From Aquanectria penicillioides (lineage: Eukaryota; Ascomycota; Sordariomycetes; Hypocreales; Nectriaceae): 64,000 nucleotides of DNA. The translations under genes and the position numbers were made by a program. The stretch lies in NCBI GenBank assembly GCA_003415625.1, contig PYIU01000004.1, positions 1,612,001 to 1,676,000 of the forward strand. The letters are read 5' to 3'. The notes under the pieces were generated by a model, which saw only the letters and a program-made list of their open reading frames with translations, searched no databases and was not told the origin of the DNA. Shown one piece after another: positions 48,358 to 61,400 of the stretch (within the stretch, counting starts at the first letter, position 1; each line of letters begins with the position of its first letter).

Positions 48358-50741
48358 ATGGCTCCCACGGGCAGCACCTCGACGGAGGATCTCACCTCAG
48401 AGGTCCTCCTGGCATTGTCCAAGACGGACCCCATTTTGTCGGCCGAGGCCTTCCCCCAAGTTTCCTTCGAGTCACTGAAAGCTGCCCTTGATCGCCTTGC
48501 ATCCCGATCTATGGTTACATATGAGCAAATCGAGCGCTCAGAGGCTTTCCTGGAGCCCGAGGCTGAGGTTATCGTTAGCCATGGCAGCCACGAGGCCCGG
48601 GTTTTCGAGGCGGTGCGCAAGGCAATGGGTGGTCTGTCGATTCAGGAACTCGAGGCCGAAGTCGGTGATAAAACAGTCACCAAGATGGGTCAGGGCAAGG
48701 CCTTCAAGGAGAAGTGGATCAAGAAGGAGGATAACAAACTTGTCGCTCTTGTAAGTTTATTGCTGTTTTTATCTCTTTTTGCTCCGAAATACCGATGTTA
48801 ATATCTTTCCAGGTCGAGACCATCAACGATGTCACTCGAGAGCAGTTGCGAGTTATCCAAGAAACACGAACACACGACAGCAAGATTCTGGCCGACCTGA
48901 AGAAGCGCAAGCTTTTGACGCTTCGAAAGGCTATTTCTTTCAAGATCGGAAAGGGCGAGAAGTTTGCGCTTGAGATGGTGAAGGAAGAGACGGATCTGAC
49001 GGCAGACATGTTGGCTTCTGGTTCATGGAAGACGGCTGCATTCAGTAAGTGGCTTAGCCTACAATTGGCTTGCAAATTGGTTTCGAAAAGCTTCTCCCGA
49101 CAATTTATTCTCTTGAAGATGCATTGCACCCTTTGCAAGCCATCCACCGATTTATGTCCTCTACAGCAACTGACATGAGATTACAGAGCCATACAACTTT
49201 AAGGCTCTCGGTGCTGACCAGCACGCTGGAGCTCTCCATCCCCTCAACAAGATGCGTCACGAGTTCCGGTAAGTTATTTACTATCTAAGAAACTAGCCGC
49301 TGCGTATGGCTTTAGCATGACACCAACTAGCTTCATCTGTCAAAGCCCCGGCGGATTGCTTGTTACAATCGATTATGATGCTAACTACATTTTCTTTCTC
49401 TAGACAAATCTTCTTTGAGATGGGTTTCTCTGAAATGCCCACCAACCAATACATCGAGTCTGGATTCTGGGTTCGTTACCCCTATTTCATTCTTTTTTGC
49501 CCCTTTTTGTTTTCCTCGGATTCAGTCCCAGAATTGTCCTCTGCAGTCTCTTAGTGAGCAGGTTGCATTCCAATACGTCCATATGCTCTACATCCTAGCT
49601 CAGTGATTTGCCATGAACTTTGCTAACTAAGATTCACAGAACTTCGATGCCCTTTTCGTCCCTCAGCAGCACCCTGCTCGTGATCTGCAGGATACTTTCT
49701 ACATCTCGGATCCTAAGGTGGCATCCAGGCCTGGCCCCATCTCTCCTGATGACAAGCAGGATTATGCCAAGTATTTCGAGAGCGTGCGACAAGTTCACGA
49801 GAAGGGAAAGTTTGGTTCAATCGGTTACAGATACCCCTGGTCTGAGGAGGAGTCACTAAGGTACATATCTCGATATCCCTTCATTTAGGCCGTGGCAAAC
49901 TAACTCAGTCAGACTCGTTCTCCGAACACACACTACTGCTATCTCAGCTGCCATGCTTTCCAAGCTTGCCTCCGAAAGCCCTGATGGACGCGCCAAGCCC
50001 TCCCGATACTTCTCTATCGACCGTGTTTTCAGGTATGCTTCGCACAATGCCGAGTTCAAGAAAAACAGCTCCTAATGCATGTTCTTTCAGAAATGAATCC
50101 GTCGATGCCACTCATCTTTGTGAATTCCACCAGGTTGAGGGTGTCATTGCCGATTACGGATTGACCCTGGGTGGTTTGATGGAATTCATGGAGAATTTCT
50201 TCAACAAGATGGGCATCACAGAGTTAGTTTCCCGTAATTCCATGTTCAAATTGCAACATGCTAACAACAAATTTCACAGCCTCAAGTTCAAGCCTGCGTA
50301 AGCTTCGATGCATTTGAACTTCATTAGAATCGACACTAACTTCAATTGTCTCAGCTACAACCCTTACACTGAACCCAGTATGGAGATTTTCAGTTTCCAC
50401 AAGGGTCTTAACAAACTCGTGGAGGTGAGCACTTGATCCAACACCTTATAAACCACTGCCAGCTTGCCCTCTGGTAGTGTCAATTGAGTGGTTGTGGCAT
50501 CAATTCTCATGAAAATAAGTATTAACACAGCGTACAGATTGGCAACAGTGGCATGTTCCGCCCGGAAATGCTAGAATCTATGGGTCTGCCAAAGGACCTG
50601 AGAGTCTTCGGTTTCGGCCTTAGCTTGGAGAGGCCCACTATGATCAAGTACGCCATCTCCAACATCCGAGAGTTGCTCGGTCACCAGGTCGATCTCAACT
50701 TTGTTGAGAAGAACGCTGCGGTTCGACTTGACAAGAATTAG
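48358..50741 (+). CDS. FRS2: Cytosolic phenylalanyl-tRNA synthetase alpha subunit
   Basis: Ten exons: 48358-48750, 48813-49044, 49187-49268, 49404-49470, 49640-49860, 49913-50032, 50091-50222, 50280-50297, 50355-50424 and 50538-50741. They total 1539 nt, 512 residues, every join in frame with GT-AG ends. The alpha subunit carries the class II catalytic core of the alpha2beta2 enzyme. Seen: an N-terminal winged-helix region ([20 protein letters not shown]), then [19 protein letters not shown] (motif 1 area), [61 protein letters not shown] (motif 2) and [20 protein letters not shown] (motif 3). Exon 8 is only 18 nt, coding most of LKFKPA. The intron count is high for the window. No frame error was found. 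Confidence 0.96.
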
Positions 50742-53510
50742 AGGGTGTGACAGTCGATGGTTCACGGATAAAATAGCCACCTTGCAAGGACTTCTCCATT
50801 CTCGGGGAAGACAGGAGAATCGCTTCCTTTGCGTCTGATAGAATTGCGGCCCTAGAGTCTCCTCACCTTGATCGTCCTAAAAGCCACTCTCAGTGGTGAG
50901 CAACCTTAGAATGGACAACGATGAGCCTTTCTACCTATGTAACGAAAGTACCGGAGGATTTGGCTCTGCTTGTCTCCTAGTAGCTATGTTATGAGTTTAC
51001 GGAAGAAAAAAAATTTTAGTCATGGGATCAGTTACAGTTTCCATCCTTGGTCTAGATTTCTCGGACCTCGTAGTGTTGGCCCCCCTTTTTTTTCAGCCTT
51101 TTGCATATCCACCAATTAGCAGATCTGACAACCGAGCTGGGAAGAGTAGCAAAGCTGCAGACATGAGGGGACATGGCAAAGTATCGAGATGCTTCTCTGG
51201 GTTGACGATGCGAATCAGTCATGCCGCAACGGTCAACGCAGATGCCAGACAGAACATTGTGCTAGAGCAATTGATGACGTAGATAATCACCATGGTGGTC
51301 TCACACATACTCGCGGGGACGGGATTTCATGCCCACGAGACATCGATGAGACCGGCAGTCGAGACCAGAAAAGAAATTTTGAGTTTTGGGAGGTCAAACA
51401 GAAGATGTGACCACCAATCTCAGATCAGATCACAGCTATGTCACAGCAAAGCCGGGTCAGGTCCTCTGCACTAGAGTACTGATCTCGTTGGCTACTTGTA
51501 ACACACGGCAGTTGTCAACCTGCAAGGCCCCAGGCAGAGTCATTGTTACTAGTCACTTATGGTCGAGCATCGGTTCACACAATCGCATGATTGGAAAGGG
51601 CTTCAGTTATGTACGAGTAACTTCGAGCTCGGCATTGGCTTTGTAGGCCGGCAAGCTCTTCTTCTTGTACACTTGTCTCAGCTCATACTTGATGTGCAAG
51701 GCAATTGGCTAACTTTACTTGATACTCTGGGTATCGTGTCAGCGGGATCAGGTCATGGTCAGCTCGATACATCTCACCGGACGCAATGAGGCAGAAGCCC
51801 AGACTGCCACCTTTGATGACATGTCATTTGCCCCAGTGTTATACCGAGTGCTCACCCCATTGAGCTTCAGTCTTTGGCCACGATCGATCGGTTCAACACT
51901 GCGCTCTAGGAATGACGCTTGGAAATCAGTCCACAAAGCCAGCTGGGCCGAAAGTGGCTGAACAGGTCGTCCACTCCCACCTGGCTCCCGCAGATAAAAA
52001 GCCTCAAGGGCGTTTTCAATGCATTCGAACATGCGGTGAGGGGGGCGTATGACCGATTGATGGCACTCAGTGGCCGGACGCAAAAAGAAGCAAAAAAAAA
52101 ATAGGAGCTGTGTTTGCAGTAAACACAACCAACCAGCTCAGTTGAAATGGCAACTGCTCGTTCGTTGGATGCTCCGATGCAATGCACCCCAAGACATACA
52201 TAGTACATGCATGTGAAACAACTGCATGGAGCTGCAGTTCGAAGAGAGTCGCAGGGTTGAAGCTGGCCCAAGACTGTGGGGTGTAAGTCGGGCTGAAGCA
52301 GCCCACCTCGACTCCCATCCACTTTCGCTGCGACGAAGAGGCATTCCCACGACCGGTGGAAATTGCAGGCGTACATTGATGAAACGAGCTTTTGCGCTCT
52401 TTGGAGCTCTTATCTGGCGCCTTTGTTGCTGATTCCTGCTCCCCCAACTTTCGAGACTACGACTCTGCGTGTGTGGAGGGCAACGACTGGTTGGTGAGCA
52501 TGCAACAATGAGAAAAAAAATGGCTCGGTTCTCCTAACCGAACCCAGTCAGATCATGCTCTGCGAGTGATCAAATTATGTGCATAATATCAGATCCCCAA
52601 TGCTATAGAACAAGGATCATCATTTGTTTCCAGGATATGAGCCGCATGGCAGGCCTGGATATGTAGTTCGGGCCAGGTGTTGTGCTACCGTCGCTCATCT
52701 ATGTATTCATGCTATAGTGGTTCCATGGCCAGGTTGCCATCCATAACCTTATGTCGGTTTGCTTCTGCAGGCATGGGGGTCCCAAATGGTAAAAATTCCT
52801 TTCTCGATGTCCATGTTCGCAACTCGCATGGCTACTTGATACCTAAAGGGGGTCATAGAGAAAGTAGTTGGGTTTGGTGTTCATAGCGTTCGTGGTTCTT
52901 TTAGGTTTCGCACCCACAAGACACCCATAGGTTTCCAAGTTTCGATATCACAGCTGGATGAGGACCAAAATCCAAACATAAGTTTGCCTTTAACAACCTG
53001 AATCTATTAATCCTCGCAGCTGAGGGCCATTCACCACAGAGCCTTTTAATATACCGTATTTCTCATTGATATCGTACTGGATCTCTGTGAAAGCAAAGCT
53101 GGCAACATTGGTATAGGGTAGCATCATTCAGCATGACGGAGAAGAGTGGACAATACAGATGTATCGGTTCACCGCCTGAGTGGTGCTTCTTCGTTGATAA
53201 TGTGCACATGCAATTTGAGGACAATGGACGATAAAACTCAGAAAAGCCCATGGCGCGTAAATTCACAAATCATATTGTCTCGATCGTGGTGTGGTGCTGG
53301 CGACGAGGTGGAATGTCGTTGGGCAAAAATGCTAACCGACAAACACCCGAAGAACAATGCTCACACGACTGACGTCCTGGTCCCCATTGTGGGGTGAGGA
53401 CCCCTCCATAGTCGCCCAGCGATGGGCTGGAGAACAATATCGAAGAGATGAGGGGAGCCTTCTTTCATGTCGACGACGATAAATGCACCGGGTAACCCGC
53501 AAGCTGCGTG
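50742..53510. other. Intergenic, FRS2 3' flank to RAM1
   Basis: No open frame here reads as protein; frames are short and no splice-consistent model was seen. Confidence 0.5.
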
Positions 53511-55423
53511 ATGAAATCCAAAGCTCGCCTGACACGAAATCGCCCCCGTATCGTTTTTCGACACAGCAGCAGCAGCAGCAGCAACAACAACGGCGGTATC
53601 AATAGCACCAGTGCCACCAACACCAACTCCAAGCCCAATATCAACCACGGCAGCGGTGACAACAGAAGCAACTCCAGGATGGCCACCGCCGCAACGCAGA
53701 GCGCAGCCTCGTCCTCGGCGAGTGACGCGGGGATCGAGCCTTCGATACCGAGCCTTTTCATGTCGGAACCCCCCATCCGTGATGTCCTCCAGACTCTGTC
53801 GTCCCAGGTCCAGGACGCAACCGTTGATGAATGTCTGCCCTTCCTGACGGCCTACGAGTTCCCAGACTGCAACGCCCACGGGCTGCCACATTTGGACCGC
53901 CAACGGCACATCAATTTTCTGCACAAGCAGCTGGGCAAGCTGCCCGGGGCCTTCATGGCGGCGGATCCCAGCCGGCCGTGGATCTTCTACTGGTGCCTCG
54001 CGGGCCTTAGCCTGCTGGGCGAGGACGTATCCCCTACCGCCAGCGACTCATGGAGACGGTCCGGCCCATGCAGAACGCGCAGGGAGGCTTCGCCGGCGGC
54101 TTCGGGCAGACGTCGCATCTTGCCACCACGTATGCAACCGTCCTGTCGCTGGCACTAGTCGGCGGAGAGGATGCCTACAACGTCGTTGACCGGCGGGCCA
54201 TGTGGAGATGGCTGTCCTCCCTCAAGCAGCCCGATGGAGGGTTCCAGATGGCCCTCGGGGCGAAGAAGACGTCAGGTATGTTGCCCTCCCTCACCCTGCC
54301 TCGCCGCGCAGCTCCGTCGCCGAGGCCCGACTCTGTTCCCTCCCCATCCCTGACCAATATTCTGTTTAGGGGGGCCTATTGTGCAGCCGTCATCATCTCG
54401 CTGCTCAACATCCCCCTCGACCTGTCACCGGACTCGCCTGCATGCCCTGCTGGCCACACTGGCCTGTTCACTGGTCTGGCCGACTACGTCCGCCGATGTA
54501 GGTGATGCACAAGGCCCAAAGTCGTTCTCTGTCTGATCGCTCACCAATAAGGCCAAACATACGAGGGAGGCGTGTCGGCAAAACCGGGCGTCGAAGCACA
54601 TGGTGCATATGCTTTTTGCGCTCTCGGATGCCTATCCATAATCGATTCTCCACATCGAGTCATCCCGCGGTGAGTCTTCTTCCTTTTCCCTCTTGGAGCG
54701 ATTTCCGTTCCATCCACTGAAGTCGTGACATGAAAGCATTGCATGCTGACCCTTCTCCCGGATCGCCTCAAAAAGCTACCTTGATGTTCCACTACTTATC
54801 TCTTGGCTATCTTCGCGCCAGTATGCTCCCGAGGGCGGTTTCTCGGGTCGCACCAACAAGCTCGTTGATGGATGCTACAGCCACTGGGTCGGAGGTTGCT
54901 GGCCCCTGATCGAGGCCGCCCTCGACGGGCCCAGAGGGGTACCGGCCAACTCTGAGGACCGGCCGCCCTCGGACGCAACGGGAAGTCTCTTCAGCCGGGA
55001 CGGGCTGATCCGCTACATCCTTTCATGCTGTCAGGATCAGTCTAAACGGGGTGGCCTGAGAGACAAACCGAGCAAGTATGGACGCTCATCCCCGAACCTC
55101 CCCATCCATCCACACTTCATGACGCCAAGGGGGAGCGAACCGCTAACATGACCAAACAACCACCCTCTAGGTACTCGGATGCATACCATACATGCTATGT
55201 TCTCTCTGGGCTGAGCTCAGCGCAACACAAGTGGGACTTGACTGCTGCTCGCCCTCACGAGGCAATGGCGGCGGGAGATATTTGGACTGTGTCACCCTAT
55301 ATGGAAGGTGAACAGATTTTTGATGAGGAGGACCGCGTCTGCACGGTGCACCCCGTCTACGTGATTCCGCAGCGCAAGGTGGAGGAGATTCAGAACTTCT
55401 TTGCATCCAAGACCGGATTCTAA
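53511..55423 (+). CDS. RAM1: Protein farnesyltransferase beta subunit, two frame breaks
   Basis: Catalytic subunit that attaches farnesyl to CAAX proteins such as Ras and fungal mating pheromone. Exons 53511-54275, 54370-54497, 54552-54669, 54776-55075 and 55171-55423. Two bases are missing: C4 at 54031-54034 must be C5 (GEDVS P YRQRLMETV), and G4 at 54257-54260 must be G5 (MALG GEEDV RGAYC). Repaired total is 1566 nt, 521 residues. Seen: alpha-alpha barrel prenyltransferase repeats (NAQGGFAGGFGQ, KQPDGGFQM, TYEGGVSAKPGVEAHGAYAF, APEGGFSGRTNKLVDGCYSH) and the zinc-site residues D and C in LVDGCYSHW, with H in YSDAYHTCYVLSG. The first 56 residues are Ser/Asn-rich; a second in-frame ATG at 53679 (CAGGATGGCC) starts MATAATQS and may be the real start. 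Acceptor-side G5 at 54370-54374 fits without change. Confidence 0.93.
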
Positions 55424-58400
55424 TCCCTCATGGTCTGGTCCAGTTGGCCGCCCCCCTCCCCTACGCCCCCCTGAGTTTGAACGAGGCCGTCGAGAAGGCC
55501 ATTTATCACAGGCTTCAAGAATGGCAATGGAAAATGGCTGTCACGTGTAAAGGGATGCTGCACAGGTTTGGTACAATGCAATGGCAATCCTGTATAGACT
55601 TGGCGGCAGAGGCGGAGGGACGTTTGATATCCAATATTCGGATCAACTCCTGGCCGGGGCAGGATCTAACTTACTCGGTACATCTTGCCAAGGCGGCTCA
55701 GGGATAGGAGACTGCCCCTCTCTACTGTAAATTTCGCCAGTAGTCGTTGCGGTATGACATCTGTGCCGTCAAGGTGACACAGGCCTTAAGATTGCGACGT
55801 ATCTGCTTTTGAATCCAAGATACAGCACCCCGTGCACCCATCAAAGAAGCACCAGCAGCCAAATGCATGCACCAGTGAGCTCCGAAGTGTGTGCTGCCGC
55901 CGCGTGGGCAGGCATAGGTGTGCAAGTGTCAACGAGAAACCCATCCGGCCCATGGGTCGCCAGGATGGTTCGCCGAAGGCGGTGGACGTTGCGGGAGGGA
56001 TGATATGGTATGGACCAATCCGGGCTGCGTTCTCGTGGCGCCATGTCGTCAATGGGCATGGGGCATAGCCAGCACATCGTCTGGAGAAGCAGGGATGTCA
56101 TCAATGGACGCAAGTACGGTAGTATGCACATAACTTGTTGTAGACAAATGGAACTGTGAAAACGGGGAGGGACAGTGAAGGGATAGGAGGGTTAGGGAGG
56201 GGATGATCCCACGCCGCACAAGCGCAGCCAGCAGTTGCAGGGTCTGCACATCATCTCGGAGCTCAGGGCTGGGACCGGCAGCCAGGCCAGAGGCGAGGTG
56301 GGAACCCTGGACTGCTCAAGCAAGAGCTGATGCCCTCAACCAGTTGTCAAGCCATCACGGCCTTGCTTGATGCTTGGCATTCCATTTGCGGAGTCAGAGG
56401 GTTCAGGGAATACGCAGCTCCTCTGATGGAGAAACCGGCAGTCGAAAGGAGGGTCTGGCCTCTATGTTATGGCCAACGCAGAATGATGAAGCAGTGACGC
56501 ATCGGCGGTGGACTTTTTTGTGCTGTTGAAAGACCTAACCCAGTGCAGCCCGCATAGTGCAGACCCGACCACACCAGACCACACCGCAGACCGCAGACCG
56601 CTTCGCTGGCAGGGCACTTCGTACATTGCGATTGCGTCCGACGGGCGGCGCGGGCTTGCTTTGATGTCTGCAAGCCCGGTCCGTGTATGGCCACCACTGG
56701 TCCGGTCCCCGCCCTTGCCTGCTGGCCGCATTCTAGGCGGCCGGGTCCTGTGCTCACGTACATACAGCTCCAGCGCTTTCAAACATTCCCGGCACCTCTC
56801 CAAGCCGTCGACGATGGAGCTTGGAGGGGGGAAATAAAAAGAGGGGGCGGGGGAGGATGCGTTTGTACATATGTAGGCATGTACACACACCGCGGGATAC
56901 AAGGCGGGTTCCCGATGGTGGCTTGGACGGGGAGGAGAAGCAGCCGAGACATGGGACGGGAGATGGGGGTCTCTGCGACGGCCGCAGCCGCAGACAAGGT
57001 TGAGGAAGTGAGTCCGATCAACCTCTGTGGCGACGTCGATATCCCAGGACACGACGAGTTGTAGCTGTGACGTGGGAGAGAAGTTGTCGTGTATCCACTG
57101 CAACTCGCAACTTGTGTGGGACCATGAACCAGGGTCTTGCAACGGTCTCTGTCGAGTCCCTGTGGCCAGGGAACGAGAACCATTGTTGTTGACTTAGTGC
57201 GGCCACATTGATTGCGGGCTTCCTGTTTTAACGAGACCTCCTCAAGTTTCACGTCCTTTGATATATGTAACACTGTTGAATCATTTCCAGCCAACTGCAG
57301 CTCATGCGTGCGCCCCTGATGCCTCCCGCAAGGGTGTCAGTCCAGATCTGGGTTTGAAGAGACCCAATGGTACAAGCAGAGTAAATGCACGACATCAAAG
57401 CACGTTCCTTTAGTGCTAATTGATGAGGGGTTGGAAAGCGTCGAGATCGGCCGCCAGGGAGCAGGAGAAGTCCTTGCCTCCGATCGCGAAACACTGGACA
57501 CCCTAGGCGCCGATTACCAGCGAGTAGGGGCCTGTGTTCGCAACCAGGGTTATCCAGGTCTCGATCACTCAAGGGAATATACGAATACTGTACCTAGCCC
57601 TCGTACGTGAATTGGTGTTTATTCTGCAAGAGCCGGTGGTACAATTTATCCTCGCTGCCCACTTTGACCTGCGACTCATCTGCGGCTTTGTTGGTTTGAT
57701 GCCATTGCTCAAATGCTGGTCCTCGTCAAGGCGGGCGTTTCCGCGTCCTATATCCATGGCGCAAGACAGCCTGACATACCCAATATGGACCGGCTTGAAA
57801 TTGGGCTGAATTTGACAAGAAATGGGGCAGTTGGGGTTGATCGATGAGCTGAGCCGATTGTCGCGTCCTTCACAAGTGCCTGGAGGGAAATGCAAGTGGC
57901 GAGGCGCTCACCCTTAAGGATGCAGAACCTTGGTTGAAACCCGGTTCCGGTTGTGGTTAGGATCACTGAGTACATTGACTGCCTGTCTTCTTGACATTCT
58001 CTGTGCTTCGATCAATCAAATGGCGAACCACAATCGGCATCTTCCCAGTAGCTTGGATGCATCTCGCACTGGAGGTAGGGCCAACATTGACCGCCTTCGC
58101 TTTGACGGCACCACGAACTTTGAGGCTCACCTGGCAGTTATGTCCCGTGACATTGCATTCAAGTTGCCGAGTGGAGATTTCAAGCCAAATTTTTTTCAGA
58201 GCTATTGTGCTTCGCCTGAGCAAGAAAGAAGGGTGATTTGCTGGTTTTGCCCCTCATCGCGATTGGCATTGCCGTTATCATGTTAAGTTGGCCGCCCCTC
58301 ATTTGCCCCTCTCCTCGTCGAGCCTTACTTAGCGAAGGCCCAAGACAAAGACCGATGGCAAAAAAACAAAAACAAAATACACCAGACTTAGCCCGCGAGC

Positions 58401-61400
58401 TGTGCAATCAACGCGTCTGAAAAAAGGACCACGGGACCGGACCCTCATTTTCTGACGACTTGGGAACCTTTGCGTTGGCAACATCGTCCAACTAATGTTT
58501 AGGACATGACTTCATCGGCAGTACCGGAACCGGTGCGGGAGGTACGTGGCTGTTGGTAGTTAGTTCTCTTCAATGCTGGCGCTTGGTGTTTTTTCCCCCC
58601 CTTGGGCTAAATAGAACCGGGATCCGTTTCTTGACCCATTCAAGTTTGCTCTGGCTAGGCGCCTTCGGGGGTGATGAGCTCATGGGCGATACGCCCAGGT
58701 GACGAGACTATCCGTGTCAGAGAACATCAGCATTTGCCCAAGCCAAAACCTTATCAGATGCTGTGCGCTTGAGGACGTTTGCTTGATGGTGGTTTCTCCC
58801 CTCATCGCTTCATCATGTTCCGATTCGGTAGACTTGGCGAGAGAAGCTTGGACATGTGCCATGGGACTGCTGTCTCCGTCACGTCAGAGGGACTTAGCGG
58901 GCCCCAAGTGGCATTCTGGAAGAGTTCCAATTGTCGAATCGCTGTCCGTCATGGACGACTTTGGCTACGGTTCTCTCCACACATCCACACGTCCTGGAAT
59001 CCACATGCCCACAACCTTGCACAACCTTGGGGTGGTTATGCCTATTCCGAGCTAACTACGCCCGCCACCCTTGTCAGCGAGTCGTCCTTGAGTTCGAGTT
59101 ACGGTGCCATTGCGCTGGCAAGGACCATACTGCATCAGAACCAGCCGAGGCGGCGAGGGCGTTGGACCCAAGATGGATGGTGAAGTAGAGAGGAAAAAGA
59201 AGACGAAGAACAATAAGGGACCAGAGACCCATAGCATATTTCCCAATCCATCGACAAGTACATACGACCACAAAACACCATATGTCGTCAACGGCGGGCG
59301 TAGATTTCGGCTTGCTGGTTGTGGCTCTCCGTCTGGCGAGCTGGGATGGGATGACATTTTGCTGCGGTACTGCACAACAGAGGTCGACAAGCAATGGACC
59401 GACCGGTCGAGTACCCAGGCGTTGAGCAAGGTACCCCGCGCGCTCGGCTGGAACGAGTACGTCTCGATACATTGGGACGTCTCCTGGTGTTGAATTTTAC
59501 AATCAACAAGAAGCAATGCCAACTCATCATTGCATACGGGTTGAGGGCTCCTAAAGGTCCTGCCATTTTGCCTAGTTGCCTCGCGCCTCTTTTCGGGTCC
59601 CCCCTTCCCCTCCCCTCCTTCTCCTCTGCCTACCTCTGACTGCCACGCCCACACCTGTCCATCTTGTCTACTGCTCCTTCCCCTCCCCCCCAACCTTGCC
59701 CCCTCCCCACAAACACACAGGCCACTGCAGACCATACCTGGCCACAACACAGGGCAGCTACAGGCCTCGGCCACTCCACGCAACTCCAACACACTATGGC
59801 CACAGCGCTGTGACAGGCCGGGCTCCTTTAGCTGCACAATACCTACCTTAGCTCTGAGGTCGGCCAAGGTAAGTACCTAGGGTCGGGGGGCAGCTAAGGC
59901 AAGTCAGGTAACTAACTACCTACTTACTAGGTAGGCAGTATGTAGGCCTGGAATCTTGTACTGGGCCGTAATTTGCAAATCCATCCGTCTGTGTCTCGTC
60001 TCCTCACGCACTCGCAACACAACCTTCAGCCACCGACAGACGCACTTACATCGTACAGACGCCCACATCATCGAGACAAGAATAGGACCCCTCCATCCCT
60101 CCCTCGGTGCACCGCATCTCACAGGTTGACCAATCAATCATGCCGCATTCACCGGTTTCTTTCACCTCATCTCATTCTGAACTGCTCTTCTGGAGGGAGC
60201 CCTAACGGCCGGCACACCTCCATAGTAAACTCATGGCTACGCCCACACGCACGCCGATGCATGGCCTAGGGCAGGGATGCGATGGACCATGGTGGTTGAT
60301 CCACTGGGCCAGCCACTGACTGTCCTGTTCATGCACGTCGTCGCGCTGCTTCACCGACCCTTTCCCTGAGAGTGGGAAGTGCCAAAGTAGACCGGGCTTG
60401 GTATCGTTATTGCTACGCTACTACTCCGTATGTATGTTGTTGTCTTCGTCCTGCCCTGTCTGTCCTGCACAGGCCTGGGCGCGTCTTTTGCTCTGGGACC
60501 TTGCTCTCTTTGCCGCCCGCAATCTTCTTCACATTAGATCTGGTCCAGCAGAATGCATCTGAGCCGTCACGGCAGGTCTTCCGAGCGCCTAGTAGTGAAT
60601 CGCCCTGTGCCGGCGAGCCAGAGTGACGCGCCCGGGTCGTTCGACTTCCCCGGGCCTCTAATATGCCTCAGTGACCCGCGCGCTTTGGTACGCTGTGCGA
60701 ATCGCCCACGTTCCCAGCCGCCACATGGCGATGAGAACGTGGCCCGCTTTCACTGAGTCGTTGCCGTTGGCCCCCAGTGCAACGCTCTGGTCCCCAGACT
60801 ACATGCTAGGGCCGCCCAACACGGCCGCCTATTTCGCTCGAATGCGACGGCGAGCACCAGAAAACCGGCGCTGATACGGAGTGCTTTCCGCTGAGTCGGT
60901 TGCGGTAGTGCCAGCAAATCGAAACAGCAGTACTGCGACAGTTAACTACCTTGTCATAGCGCTTCCTGCATTCCGGGTCTTGGGGCTCGGCGTTGGATGG
61001 TAGGGGTGGGCTAGTCCCTCGTCGTTCCTCTTTTCCCATTGCGGTCCCTTCACTGTCCTTGTACGAGACGGTACTTGTGTGGTCGAGAAGCGGTGCATTA
61101 GTGGCCGCCAAAGTAGAGATCTCGGAGGTCCAGATGGTGGCAGCGAACCAGGCACATCCTGACTCTGGCCCTGTTGCACAGCCTGTGCAAATGTGTGCGA
61201 GGTAATGTTTCTTCTCTCGCCCCCCTCGCCGTCGGGTCACCACCACCATGCCTGCCCTCGCCCCTCGACCCTCTCGCCCTCCGCTTCAACGACAGACGAG
61301 TTACCCGCTCCTGTGGCCAGTGTGGTCTCCCCTTCGCCACTGGGCCACTGGACTAGAGCGGGAGGAAATTACCATGTGGCCTTGGTCTGCATGGGTTTCG

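Noticed and set aside
54020..54070. Intron or programmed frameshift in RAM1 at GTATCCCC
   Set aside because: A GT-AG intron here would be under 50 bases and would delete the conserved YRQRLMETVRPMQ. Five similar C/G-run breaks elsewhere favour sequence error.
54271..54369. Weak GTCAGG donor in RAM1 that would keep frame without a correction
   Set aside because: It drops conserved residues of GGEEDVRGAYC, while the neighbouring GTATGT donor plus one G keeps them all.
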